The notes: a model not told the origin generated them from the sequence alone. A DNA stretch of 6,648 bases from CAINEC01 sp046303115 (GCA_046303115.1 JBKCGZ010000150.1:1-6648); one strand, 5' to 3'; shown: positions 1-6,648, counted from the first letter of the stretch. Program-made: numbers and translations.

Positions 1-1
1 A

Positions 2-2185
2 ATTATGGCAGCCGCTTTACCTGTTGCCTTGCGATTGCAAAGTGAATCGGTGATTGTGATCAATGATGAGTTTAGTGGTGATACTTCTATTCTGACAGAT
101 AAAGAATTTCTCGTATGGGAAGCATTGCAAATGCAGCAAGAACTAACGCTAAATGAAATTGGAAAAATTTTATCTGTACGACAGGTGATGCCCATCATTC
201 GTGCGTTGGTAAAAAAGAATGTAGTGCAGGTATTAGAAGAATTAGAAGACCGCTATAAACCAAAGATGGTTGATATTGTCGATTTTCATGCTTCAGTTAA
301 TATTACATCTGATGAATTTAATACGCTCTTAGCAGGAATTGAAAAGAAAGCGCCTAAGCAATTAGATGTAATTCTTGCCCTGATGAAGTTAAAGCGTGAG
401 CAAGGAGAGGAAGTTGTATTGAAATCCATCTTGTTAAAGGAAGCGAATTCAAAAACAGCGATTGTTAGCACGTTGGTAAAGAAAAATATTCTTTCTCTTC
501 AGACAATCAAGTCCGACCGAATTGCGCCTTATAACGGAGATGTAGTACCGCCAAAGGAATTAAATGAAATTCAGAAAGTGGCCTTGCATGATATTCAAAT
601 TGCATTTGAGCATAATAAAGTTACTTTGTTGCATGGTGTGACTTCCTCCGGTAAAACGGAGATTTACATTCATCTCATCGAAGAGCAACTCAAAAAAAAT
701 AAACAGGTATTATATCTTCTTCCGGAGATTGCTTTAACCTCTCAAATCATTCATCGACTACAAAAGCATTTTGGTCAGCAGGTGCTGATTTATCATAGTC
801 GCTTTAATGAGCATGAAAGGGTAGAAGTCTGGAATAAAATTTTAGATAATAATCTGAATCAAAATACTTCGCGTATCGTTATTGGTGCGCGCTCGTCAGT
901 TTTTTTACCTTTTGAAAAATTAGGATTAGTTATCGTTGATGAAGAACACGATCCTAGTTATAAGCAAACAGATCCTTCACCTCGTTATAATGGACGTGAT
1001 GTAGGCATTGTAATGGCGGCGCATCAAGGTGCGGATGTATTACTCGGCTCTGCAACGCCAAGTATGGAAACTTACTTCAATGCAATTACTGGTAAGTATG
1101 CATTGGTGAATTTGAAGAAGCGCTATGCTGGCATTGAAATGCCGGATGTTGTATTAGTGAATGTACAGCAAGCGCGTCAGAGTAAATCAATGAAGGGTAA
1201 TTTTTCAAGTAAATTGATTGAAGAAATTGAAGAAACGATTTCGAAAAATCATCAGGTTATATTATTTCAAAATAGAAGAGGATTTGCACCTTTCTTAGAA
1301 TGTGGCGCTTGCTCATGGGTGCCCATCTGCAGCAATTGTGATGTTTCATTTACCTATCATAAAATTCGTAATGAATTAAAATGTCATTATTGCGGACAAA
1401 CAATGATAAAACCAGTGGAGTGTAGCAGTTGTCATAGTTATGATTTGCAAATGCGTGGATTTGGAACGGAGCGTATCGAAGAAGATTTAAAATTAATTCT
1501 GCCTGATGTTAAAGTCGCTCGACTAGATCACGATACTACGCGAACGAAAAATGGATATCAATCTATCTTATCAGATTTCGAAGCAGGTAATATTGATATT
1601 TTAGTCGGGACGCAAATGGTAACGAAAGGGCTCGACTTCGATCGCGTACATGTAGTTGGAATTTTAAATGCAGATTCGATGTTGCATTATCCTGATTTTC
1701 GCTCTAACGAAAGAGGTTATCAATTGCTTTCGCAAGTGAGTGGTAGAGCAGGACGCAAAAATCAGAAGGGGAAAGTAATTATTCAAACCTATAGTCCTGA
1801 TCATGCCGTATTGCACGATGTGATTAATCACGATTTTGAATCGTTTTATAAACGTGAATTGACAGAGCGATATAATTTCGGTTATCCTCCTTATTCACGT
1901 TTAATAGAAATCCGTTTGAAGCATCAAGACTACACCCAAGTTGATGCGGCTGCTAACGATTTAACTCTATTGTTGAAGAGAAAGTTTGGTAAACGAGTAT
2001 TAGGTCCAAATCAACCTTCTATAAACAGAATTCGTAATTATTTCATTCGTACGATTCTATTGAAAATAGAAAAAAATCTAAATGCAGCAGAAGTAAAAAC
2101 AATGATGGGTGAGGTGATTCATACTTTCAAAACGAATTCGAAAGTACAACAACTCATTATTCAAATTGATGTTGATCCTATTTAG
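2..2185 (+). CDS. priA: Primosomal protein N' / replication restart helicase PriA (5' end cut by window edge)
   Basis: PriA is a superfamily 2 helicase that recognises stalled or abandoned forks and starts reloading of the replicative helicase. Numbering below is from the ATG at 5. Visible motifs are Walker A GVTSSGKT (211-218), DEEH box (312-315), eight paired cysteines that would bind two zincs (C433, C436, C442, C445, C460, C463, C473, C476) and motif VI QVSGRAGR (577-584). Before the helicase lie a winged-helix segment (about 30-92) and an extra segment of about 85 residues that seems to repeat it. The ATG at 5 is not the true start: the frame is open to the left edge, and the opening residues (IMAAALPVALRL) match the end of the family's N-terminal 3'-DNA-binding domain. 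I infer that about 100 residues are missing, giving a full length near 820. All helicase motifs appear intact. The stop overlaps the convergent receptor gene by 8 bp. Identification is secure. Confidence 0.97.
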   Translation: MMAAALPVALRLQSESVIVINDEFSGDTSILTDKEFLVWEALQMQQELTLNEIGKILSVRQVMPIIRALVKKNVVQVLEELEDRYKPKMVDIVDFHASVNITSDEFNTLLAGIEKKAPKQLDVILALMKLKREQGEEVVLKSILLKEANSKTAIVSTLVKKNILSLQTIKSDRIAPYNGDVVPPKELNEIQKVALHDIQIAFEHNKVTLLHGVTSSGKTEIYIHLIEEQLKKNKQVLYLLPEIALTSQIIHRLQKHFGQQVLIYHSRFNEHERVEVWNKILDNNLNQNTSRIVIGARSSVFLPFEKLGLVIVDEEHDPSYKQTDPSPRYNGRDVGIVMAAHQGADVLLGSATPSMETYFNAITGKYALVNLKKRYAGIEMPDVVLVNVQQARQSKSMKGNFSSKLIEEIEETISKNHQVILFQNRRGFAPFLECGACSWVPICSNCDVSFTYHKIRNELKCHYCGQTMIKPVECSSCHSYDLQMRGFGTERIEEDLKLILPDVKVARLDHDTTRTKNGYQSILSDFEAGNIDILVGTQMVTKGLDFDRVHVVGILNADSMLHYPDFRSNERGYQLLSQVSGRAGRKNQKGKVIIQTYSPDHAVLHDVINHDFESFYKRELTERYNFGYPPYSRLIEIRLKHQDYTQVDAAANDLTLLLKRKFGKRVLGPNQPSINRIRNYFIRTILLKIEKNLNAAEVKTMMGEVIHTFKTNSKVQQLIIQIDVDPI

Positions 2186-2195
2186 TTAGATCGAC
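2171..2195 (+). terminator. Weak hairpin spanning the overlapping convergent stops of priA and the receptor gene
   Basis: In + strand RNA, GUUGAUC (2171-2177) can pair with GAUCGAC (2189-2195) over seven base pairs including one G-U, around an 11-base loop that holds both stop codons. In the - strand transcript the same stem has one C/A mismatch. No U-tract follows on either side, so it does not look like a classical intrinsic terminator. It could block 3' exonucleases, or be chance. Confidence 0.2.
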
Positions 2196-5036
2196 TGATA
2201 GTTGGATGTAAAGCATTCGTCCAATCAACGGGCCACCAAATACTTCGTAGTGCTTATTGTTTAGAATGTTTGTCGCGCCAATTTTAAAAGTTGTTTTTGT
2301 GACATCAATCTTTTTGTTGACTTGAACATCTAACAATCCGTAGCTGTCAATATTACCAGTGAACTGCGGTGAGCCTTCAAATAAAAATCCTTCAACCCAT
2401 TTGTAGTTGATGGCAAATCCCCAGTCTTTACCTAATTTATTTTTGATGTTACTTCCGCCGATACCAATATTAAATTTATTTCTTGGTGTGTTATACGCAG
2501 GGATTAATGGATCATCCGATGTTTTTCCTTTCTTCACAGAGATGAATGGGAAGTTAGAGCTGCTACCTACTTTAATCGGACTTCTATCTAAAATATTAAG
2601 AGAGTAATTTGCACTGATGCTATAAAACTCTTTGAAGTAATAATACATTCCGTAACTAAATCCGTAAGTGTTGATAATGTCCTCAGAGTTAGTAGCAACG
2701 CGATAAATGTCTTTCAAGAAAATTTCTTTTGATCCAAAAGGAGTAGTGATGATATCTGTTGCTGCTCCGATTTTATATCCGATGAAATTTTGATAGCGAC
2801 TGAAATAAGCATTTACATCAGAATACAAACAGCCAAATAATCCATTACGATAACCCACTTCAATTGTTTGTACTTGCTCTGGCTTCACCGGATCAACATT
2901 AAAGTAAGAGAGTGAATCGGTACTCTGATAGGAGAGTGCAGATAATAACGATGGTATAGTCACCAATGAATCGAAGCCATCAATATTTCCAATCAAAGTA
3001 GCTCTACCAACTTTGTAAAATAAATACTGATCACCTAAAGTTGGGTTACGAATTGCAGAGCTAAAAGAAACACGAATCGTATTGTCTTTGTTAGGAGAGT
3101 AAATAGCAGATAAGGCAGGCGAAAATAAATATCCAAAGTTTTGATTTTTATCTAAACGAGCTGTTAAATTTAATTTTACTTTATCGTCTTTTAATTTTTT
3201 ATCTAACCCACCATAAATACCAAATTCTGAATTCGTAATTTTTCTTCCTGTTGTATCAGAGAAAATAGTTCCTCTTGAATTAGGAAGGTATTTACGGTAA
3301 TTCGCACCGGTAGTTAATTGCGCCCATTTCAAATCAAATTTGTACTCTCCGTGAATATGAGCTAAGGCTGATTTATCGAAGAACTTTGAACCACCTCCGT
3401 TAAATGTTTCTCTTGATGTTACACTTGCAAAAGCGCTATCGAATGAAGCTGAACCAGGAACTAAAAATGGTTTAGTGCCATCAAAAGGATTTGAATATTG
3501 ATCAGCAAATGCGTTAGCTGTATTATGATAAAGCACTAATGAATCATAATAGTTGTTTAACAAAAATGGATTAATCGCTGCCAGGTAATCTTGGTACTGT
3601 GCAAACTGTTGTGGCTGCGGATAGCCAGGAAAATTTCTTATTGCTTGAAAGTACTGATTGTTGTTGAAGCAAGTTGTATAATCGTTTACCCAATCATTAT
3701 CCGATTTAACTGATTTCTGAAGTAGTAATGCAGTGAAAAATGCATCATACGATTTACCCGCATTTTCTGTCGTTAAATAAGCACGAATAAAATATTTGTT
3801 GTTCTTTTTTAATTCAATTCTATTCTGAAAAAACAGAATGTCTTTTAATGAATAGCGATTGTCCCCTTGATAAATAGTAGTACCTGTTCCGAAGTTAGAA
3901 GAAGCAATGAACTCTGTTTCTTTATCGATTTTATAATGAGCAGCTGCGCTTAATTTTATATTGCGTGTGTTATAATCAACTAAATCTTTTTCTGCATATC
4001 CCGTACGATAGATAATTCCAAATCCTGGTCGTGAAGTAGTAGCTTGTGTTAAGTCGCCACCAGAAAAATATTCATCACCATAAATATTAACCGCATCATA
4101 TCCTCCGGGATTATTCATATCACTTTTAGAAGCGATGGTTGGATTTAGATTGTTCGCTTCCCAATCTCTTGCTTTAAAAAAGCTTGCATTGAATTTAATT
4201 CCGAGTTTATCTTCTTTCAATGAATTTTTAAAAACAACTGCATAGCGAAACGAAGACTCTAATAAATCACGAGTTCCACTTTTAACTTGTATTTCAAATC
4301 CAGGTCTAACAAACGGACTACGAGTAGTCATGCTGATAACACCATTGAATGCATTCGGACCATAAAAGGCAGAGCTTGCTCCAACAACCAACTCTACTTT
4401 TTGAATATCTAATTCCGAAGAACCAAGGAAATTACCCAACGAGAAATTTAAGCCAGGAGCCTGATTATCGACACCATCAATAATTTGTAATGAACGAACA
4501 GGAGAGGTGCTATTAAATCCGCGGGTGTTAATGACTTTAAATCCAAGACTGGCTGAGGTAATATCAACCCCTTTTAAATTACCTAAGCCTTCGTAAAAAT
4601 TAGCAGCAGTGGTTTGCTTGATGGCTAAATAATCGAGGGCTTCAACCGTTACTGGCGACTCTTTCTGCTTTTCTGTTAAGCGACGATCAGATATTTCAAC
4701 GGTTTTTAATGTCTTTGAATCAGCAACTAAATCAACTTGAATGGGCTTATCTGCTGAAGTTACCGTAATCTCCGCCTTTACATATCCAATATACATGACA
4801 TTGATGGTGCAAGGCAAAGAGGTCGCCTTAAGAGAGAACTTTCCATCCATATCGGTAGATGCTCCAATGTTGGTCCCTTTTATATTAACGACAGCTCCAA
4901 ATAATAGCTCTTTTGTAGCTTTATCCTGAACGGTTCCTGTGATGGTTTGAGAATAGGAAATAAAGGAGAATAAGACGAATATAATAGATAGGCCAAGTCC
5001 TCGTTTATAAAATGAAAGATGGTTGATACTGTTCAT
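2178..5036 (-). CDS. TonB-dependent outer-membrane receptor with carboxypeptidase-regulatory-like N-terminal domain
   Basis: This is a complete 952-residue outer-membrane receptor, of a family that imports scarce ligands using TonB-ExbBD energy. A signal peptide has basic residues at 11-12, a hydrophobic core at 14-26 and likely cleavage SYS|Q after S29. Next come a carboxypeptidase-regulatory-like fold (about 31-104, with the typical TDMDGKFSL and YIGY motifs), a possible TonB box near TVEIS (112-116), and a plug (about 125-242) with TRGF (171-174), IIDGVDNQ (185-192) and YGPNAFNGV (225-233). The rest is an aromatic-rich beta-barrel. A stretch of about 100 residues (450-548), rich in N, Q, Y and F, looks like a long extracellular loop. 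The ATG at 5036 is chosen because it directly precedes the signal peptide; no Shine-Dalgarno is visible. No SusD-like gene adjoins, so it is not a SusC/SusD glycan pair. The ligand cannot be inferred. The protein ends LSVDLTK rather than on the aromatic residue usual for barrels. Confidence 0.95.
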   Translation of the reverse strand: MNSINHLSFYKRGLGLSIIFVLFSFISYSQTITGTVQDKATKELLFGAVVNIKGTNIGASTDMDGKFSLKATSLPCTINVMYIGYVKAEITVTSADKPIQVDLVADSKTLKTVEISDRRLTEKQKESPVTVEALDYLAIKQTTAANFYEGLGNLKGVDITSASLGFKVINTRGFNSTSPVRSLQIIDGVDNQAPGLNFSLGNFLGSSELDIQKVELVVGASSAFYGPNAFNGVISMTTRSPFVRPGFEIQVKSGTRDLLESSFRYAVVFKNSLKEDKLGIKFNASFFKARDWEANNLNPTIASKSDMNNPGGYDAVNIYGDEYFSGGDLTQATTSRPGFGIIYRTGYAEKDLVDYNTRNIKLSAAAHYKIDKETEFIASSNFGTGTTIYQGDNRYSLKDILFFQNRIELKKNNKYFIRAYLTTENAGKSYDAFFTALLLQKSVKSDNDWVNDYTTCFNNNQYFQAIRNFPGYPQPQQFAQYQDYLAAINPFLLNNYYDSLVLYHNTANAFADQYSNPFDGTKPFLVPGSASFDSAFASVTSRETFNGGGSKFFDKSALAHIHGEYKFDLKWAQLTTGANYRKYLPNSRGTIFSDTTGRKITNSEFGIYGGLDKKLKDDKVKLNLTARLDKNQNFGYLFSPALSAIYSPNKDNTIRVSFSSAIRNPTLGDQYLFYKVGRATLIGNIDGFDSLVTIPSLLSALSYQSTDSLSYFNVDPVKPEQVQTIEVGYRNGLFGCLYSDVNAYFSRYQNFIGYKIGAATDIITTPFGSKEIFLKDIYRVATNSEDIINTYGFSYGMYYYFKEFYSISANYSLNILDRSPIKVGSSSNFPFISVKKGKTSDDPLIPAYNTPRNKFNIGIGGSNIKNKLGKDWGFAINYKWVEGFLFEGSPQFTGNIDSYGLLDVQVNKKIDVTKTTFKIGATNILNNKHYEVFGGPLIGRMLYIQLSVDLTK

Positions 5037-5043
5037 ATTTTAA

Positions 5044-5051
5044 CAAAATTA
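5044..5051 (-). promoter_or_regulatory. Candidate Bacteroidota -7 promoter element (TAATTTTG) for the receptor gene
   Basis: On the - strand these bases read TAATTTTG, an exact match to the TAnnTTTG -7 consensus of the primary sigma factor in Bacteroidota. It lies only 7 bases before the receptor ATG, so a transcript from here would be nearly leaderless. I see no TTG -33 element at the usual distance upstream. In such A+T-rich DNA a chance match is quite possible. Confidence 0.25.
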
Positions 5052-5062
5052 AAAATATTTAG

Positions 5063-5084
5063 ATACCATCGGCCTTATGGCTAT
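5063..5084. repeat. Imperfect inverted repeat in the divergent spacer
   Basis: ATACCAT (5063-5069) faces ATGGCTAT (5077-5084): seven base pairs with one bulged C around a 7-base loop. Its position between two divergent starts would suit an operator, but it is short and imperfect and matches no regulator site I know. Confidence 0.2.
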
Positions 5085-5111
5085 ATTGTAGAAACTATTA
5101 ATTTTACACTC

Positions 5112-5843
5112 ATGAATCGAATGCGTATTTTATTTTGTTTGATACTTGTTTTGGCAGCGGAAATTTCTTCAGCACAAACGACCAAATGGAAGTCTTTTCA
5201 GGTCTACAATGGCGATACAATTAATTGTGTCGATCAGAAAGGAATGAAGCAAGGTGTATGGAAGAAATTCTATGAAACGAAAAAAGTGCTTGGTGAAACA
5301 ACCTTCAAAAACAATGTACAGGTAGGTATATCAAAATCTTTTTTTGAGAGTGGAAAAATCCAGGCTGAGATAAAAAATTCAACCGACGGTAAATCAGCTC
5401 GCGTGGTGATGTATTACGAATCGGGAAAGATTCATTCGAAGGGTAATTATAAAATGCAGAAGAAGGATAGTGTTTGGAATTATTATTCTGAGGATTCATT
5501 ACTAACCAAAGTAGAATCGTACAAAGCAGGTGTTCGTGATGGAAAATGGATTGTATACTACGAGAATGGAGCGAAAGCAGAAGAGAAAACATTTGTGAAT
5601 GATAAAATCAACGGCTGGTATATTCAATACGCTAAGAACGGAAATAAAATTTTTGAGCAAGAGATTATCAATGATATCGAGAACGGAATCGTTCGCGTAT
5701 ATGGTCCCGAGGGAAAAATAAAAACAGTCGGTAAGTTTAAAAATGGATTACGCGACGGTAACTGGCAGGATATGGATGCGATGGGACGTACGCTGAAAAA
5801 ATATACTTACGTAAATGGTAAGTTGCCTGACGAAGACAAATAA
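5112..5843 (+). CDS. Exported MORN_2-type (YwqK-like) repeat protein of unknown function
   Basis: This 243-residue protein has a signal peptide (basic R3 and R5, hydrophobic 6-16, likely cleavage SSA|Q after A21) and so is probably periplasmic or surface-located. From about residue 44 to the end it consists of roughly eight degenerate tandem units of 22-25 residues, built on the pattern G-x-W-x-x-Y-x-x-x-G-x-x-x-x-x-x-x-F-x-N-G. Clear examples are RDGKWIVYYENG, NGWYIQYAKNG and RDGNWQDMDAMG. This is the MORN_2 type, which automated annotation often labels YwqK-family antitoxin; no toxin gene adjoins, so I would not carry that label over. The frame is open upstream to an ATG at 5019, but the ATG at 5112 is preferred because the signal peptide starts there and the longer form would run into the receptor gene. 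M4 (5121) is an alternative. The repeats suggest a beta-hairpin scaffold; the partner and role are unknown. Confidence 0.85.
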   Translation: MNRMRILFCLILVLAAEISSAQTTKWKSFQVYNGDTINCVDQKGMKQGVWKKFYETKKVLGETTFKNNVQVGISKSFFESGKIQAEIKNSTDGKSARVVMYYESGKIHSKGNYKMQKKDSVWNYYSEDSLLTKVESYKAGVRDGKWIVYYENGAKAEEKTFVNDKINGWYIQYAKNGNKIFEQEIINDIENGIVRVYGPEGKIKTVGKFKNGLRDGNWQDMDAMGRTLKKYTYVNGKLPDEDK

Positions 5844-5856
5844 TCAGTTTTGATTA
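5841..5856. terminator. Short perfect inverted repeat at the abutting stops of the repeat-protein and nifU-like genes
   Basis: TAATCA (5841-5846) and TGATTA (5851-5856) form a perfect 6-bp stem with the 4-base loop GTTT. The left arm consists exactly of the two abutting stop codons: TAA on + and TGA read on -. On the - strand the stem is followed by TTTGTC, a very short T-run; on the + strand there is none. The stem is A+T-rich and weak. A bidirectional terminator is possible because no other spacer exists here. Confidence 0.3.
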
Positions 5857-6086
5857 ACAGCCTCAACTCCTTTAATTTCTGGAATTGCTTTTAGCAGGGA
5901 TTGTTCGATACCTGCTCTTAATGTCATGCTGCTCATAGAGCACGAAGAGCATGCTCCCTCTAGCTGCACACGCACAATCATATCTTCTGTTAATTCTACA
6001 AATGAAACGTTGCCATTGTCAGCCTCTAAATAAGGACGAAGCTGCGCAAGTGTTTCTTCAATTCGATCGATTAATTGTGTTTTCAT
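5844..6086 (-). CDS. NifU-like (Nfu-type) Fe-S cluster scaffold/carrier protein
   Basis: This 80-residue protein consists only of the NifU C-terminal (Nfu) domain, which holds or passes on Fe-S clusters in the cytoplasm, usually as a dimer with the cluster between subunits. Visible family features are the N-terminal helix ending RPYLEADNGNVSFVEL (17-32), the cluster-binding pair C46-S-S-C49 in GACSSCSMSSMTLRAGIE, and the C-terminal end IPEIKGVEAV. The residue after the second cysteine is serine, where many homologues have proline; both cysteines are present, so activity is expected. The length is normal for a stand-alone Nfu domain. The ATG at 6086 lies 4 bases after the mrp stop, implying co-transcription and a shared role in Fe-S delivery. 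The stop directly abuts that of the convergent repeat-protein gene, with no base between. Family assignment is secure; client proteins are unknown. Confidence 0.95.
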   Translation of the reverse strand: MKTQLIDRIEETLAQLRPYLEADNGNVSFVELTEDMIVRVQLEGACSSCSMSSMTLRAGIEQSLLKAIPEIKGVEAVNQN

Positions 6087-6090
6087 AATA

Positions 6091-6648
6091 TTAAGAATTC
6101 ACTGCTGTTGGTTGTGCATTACGAATAGCAATTTGTTGAGCGACGTTTCCTGCAATCGTTAATAAAGGTAAGTAAGCAGGACCTTGTTCATCTAAGATAG
6201 CAGGGTAACCTTGATCACCACCTTCGCAAATACTTTGTATTAAAGGAAGCTCGCCTAAGAATGGAATATTTAATTCAGTAGCCAGTTTTTTACAACCATC
6301 TTTTCCAAACAAGTAATATTTATTATCGGGTAATTCTCTTGGCGTAAAGTAAGCCATGTTTTCAATTATTCCGATAATAGGAATATTGATTTGCTCCATT
6401 CTGAACATGCCGATTCCTTTTAATGTATCCGCTAGTGCAACTTGTTGTGGAGTAGAAACTACTACGGCACCTGTAAGAGGAACGGAAGCTGCAAGAGTTA
6501 AATGTACATCGCCTGTTCCCGGAGGTAAGTCAATAAATAAATAATCTAATTCACCCCAATCACCGTCAGAAAATAACTGACGCAATGCTTTTGCTGCCAT
6601 TGGTCCGCGCCACACAATTGCTTGTGCTGGATCAGTTAAAAATCCGAT
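6091..6648 (-). CDS. mrp: Mrp/ApbC/NBP35-family P-loop ATPase, C-terminal part (5' end cut by window edge)
   Basis: The family comprises ParA-like ATPases that act as Fe-S cluster carriers. The frame is open to the right edge, reading IGFLTDPAQAIVWRGPM, a typical internal Mrp sequence; the GTG at 6615 is therefore an internal valine, not a start. In the 185 visible residues the family signature DYLFIDLPPGTGD (35-47) carries the Walker B/switch II aspartate, followed by VVVSTPQQVALAD (62-74) and the segment GIIENMAYF (93-101). The Walker A motif and any N-terminal MIP18/DUF59 domain would lie outside the window. The CxxC pair that most Mrp/ApbC proteins carry after the ENM motif is absent: the stretch reads YFTPRELPDNKYYLFGKDGC instead. 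The only visible cysteines are C119 and C141 (SICEGGD). The nifU-like gene follows after 4 bp, so the two are probably co-transcribed. Family assignment is secure, but the Fe-S binding mode is uncertain. Confidence 0.95.
   Translation of the reverse strand: MGFLTDPAQAIVWRGPMAAKALRQLFSDGDWGELDYLFIDLPPGTGDVHLTLAASVPLTGAVVVSTPQQVALADTLKGIGMFRMEQINIPIIGIIENMAYFTPRELPDNKYYLFGKDGCKKLATELNIPFLGELPLIQSICEGGDQGYPAILDEQGPAYLPLLTIAGNVAQQIAIRNAQPTAVNS

Larger units (their letters stand above)
5037..5111. promoter_or_regulatory. 75-bp divergent intergenic region between the receptor and repeat-protein genes
   Basis: This is the only sizeable spacer in the window, and it must hold the promoters of both divergent genes unless these start inside the neighbour. 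It is strongly A+T-rich. I see no Shine-Dalgarno sequence before either start, which is common in Bacteroidota. On the - strand one exact match to the phylum's -7 element is present (separate entry). On the + strand only imperfect versions occur: TATATTG at 5082-5088, one base short, and TAATTTTA at 5099-5106, with the last base wrong. A small imperfect dyad lies in the middle. That regulation resides here is an inference from the layout. Confidence 0.55.

Noticed and set aside
5..7. ATG at 5 as the start of priA
   Set aside because: The frame is open to the window edge and the protein begins inside a recognised PriA domain, so about 100 N-terminal residues lie upstream.
286..471. Small - strand open frame within priA
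   Set aside because: It lies wholly antisense to well-conserved priA coding sequence and has no recognisable protein features.
2407..2607. Small + strand open frame within the receptor gene
   Set aside because: Antisense to the barrel-coding region, with no family resemblance; a shadow frame.
4741..4929. Small + strand open frame opposite the receptor N-terminal domain
   Set aside because: Antisense to the clear carboxypeptidase-regulatory-like domain, with no independent support.
2178..5036. SusC-type glycan importer
   Set aside because: No SusD-like gene is adjacent and the plug lacks a clear SusC signature; it is better called a generic TonB-dependent receptor.
5019..5111. 31-residue N-terminal extension of the repeat protein
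   Set aside because: It would overlap the divergent receptor's signal-peptide codons and precede an otherwise standard signal peptide that starts at 5112.
5305..5592. 95-codon - strand open frame opposite the repeat-protein gene
   Set aside because: It is a mirror of repetitive coding DNA; the opposite strand has a signal peptide and regular repeats, while this product has none.
2178..5843. Receptor plus repeat protein as a novel paired uptake or toxin-antitoxin system
   Set aside because: The two genes are divergent, have no shared motif, and nothing in the sequence links them beyond a common spacer.
6356..6544. Small + strand open frame opposite mrp
   Set aside because: Antisense to the Mrp signature region and without features of its own.
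6613..6615. GTG at 6615 (- strand) as the start of mrp
   Set aside because: The upstream codons continue in frame with typical Mrp sequence (IGFLTDPAQAI), so this is an internal valine and the gene runs off the window.

Overview
The window looks like an ordinary chromosomal segment from a member of the Bacteroidota, probably an environmental lineage in the broad Flavobacteriia/Chitinophagia/Sphingobacteriia range. The evidence is A+T-rich coding DNA, a TonB-dependent receptor with an N-terminal carboxypeptidase-regulatory-like domain, exported proteins cleaved just before a glutamine, start codons without a visible Shine-Dalgarno sequence, and an Mrp/NifU-like pair of the type I associate with that phylum. 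I cannot assign a genus.

There are five genes with almost no spacer DNA. On the left, the 3' part of priA (replication-restart helicase, + strand) runs to 2185 and overlaps by 8 bp the end of a convergent TonB-dependent outer-membrane receptor gene (- strand, 5036 to 2178). A 75-bp divergent spacer (5037-5111) separates the receptor from a + strand gene for an exported protein of about eight MORN_2-type repeats (5112-5843). That gene ends exactly where a convergent NifU-like Fe-S protein gene ends (5844-6086, - strand). The nifU-like gene lies 4 bp downstream of an mrp/apbC-type P-loop ATPase gene that runs off the right edge (6648 to 6091, - strand), so mrp-nifU is very likely one transcript.

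Functionally there are three unrelated blocks: DNA replication restart (PriA); cell envelope (the receptor, substrate unknown, and the repeat protein, function unknown); and Fe-S cluster assembly or delivery (Mrp plus NifU-like). The receptor and repeat genes share a divergent spacer, but nothing else links them.

I found no mobile element, CRISPR array, RNA gene or clearly novel system. The points most worth a second look are the absence of the usual CxxC Fe-S ligand motif from the visible part of Mrp beside a CxxC-bearing NifU-like protein, an apparent duplicated winged-helix module in PriA, and two very tight convergent gene ends that each contain a small dyad symmetry around the stop codons. 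Both edge genes are truncated by the window, not broken.
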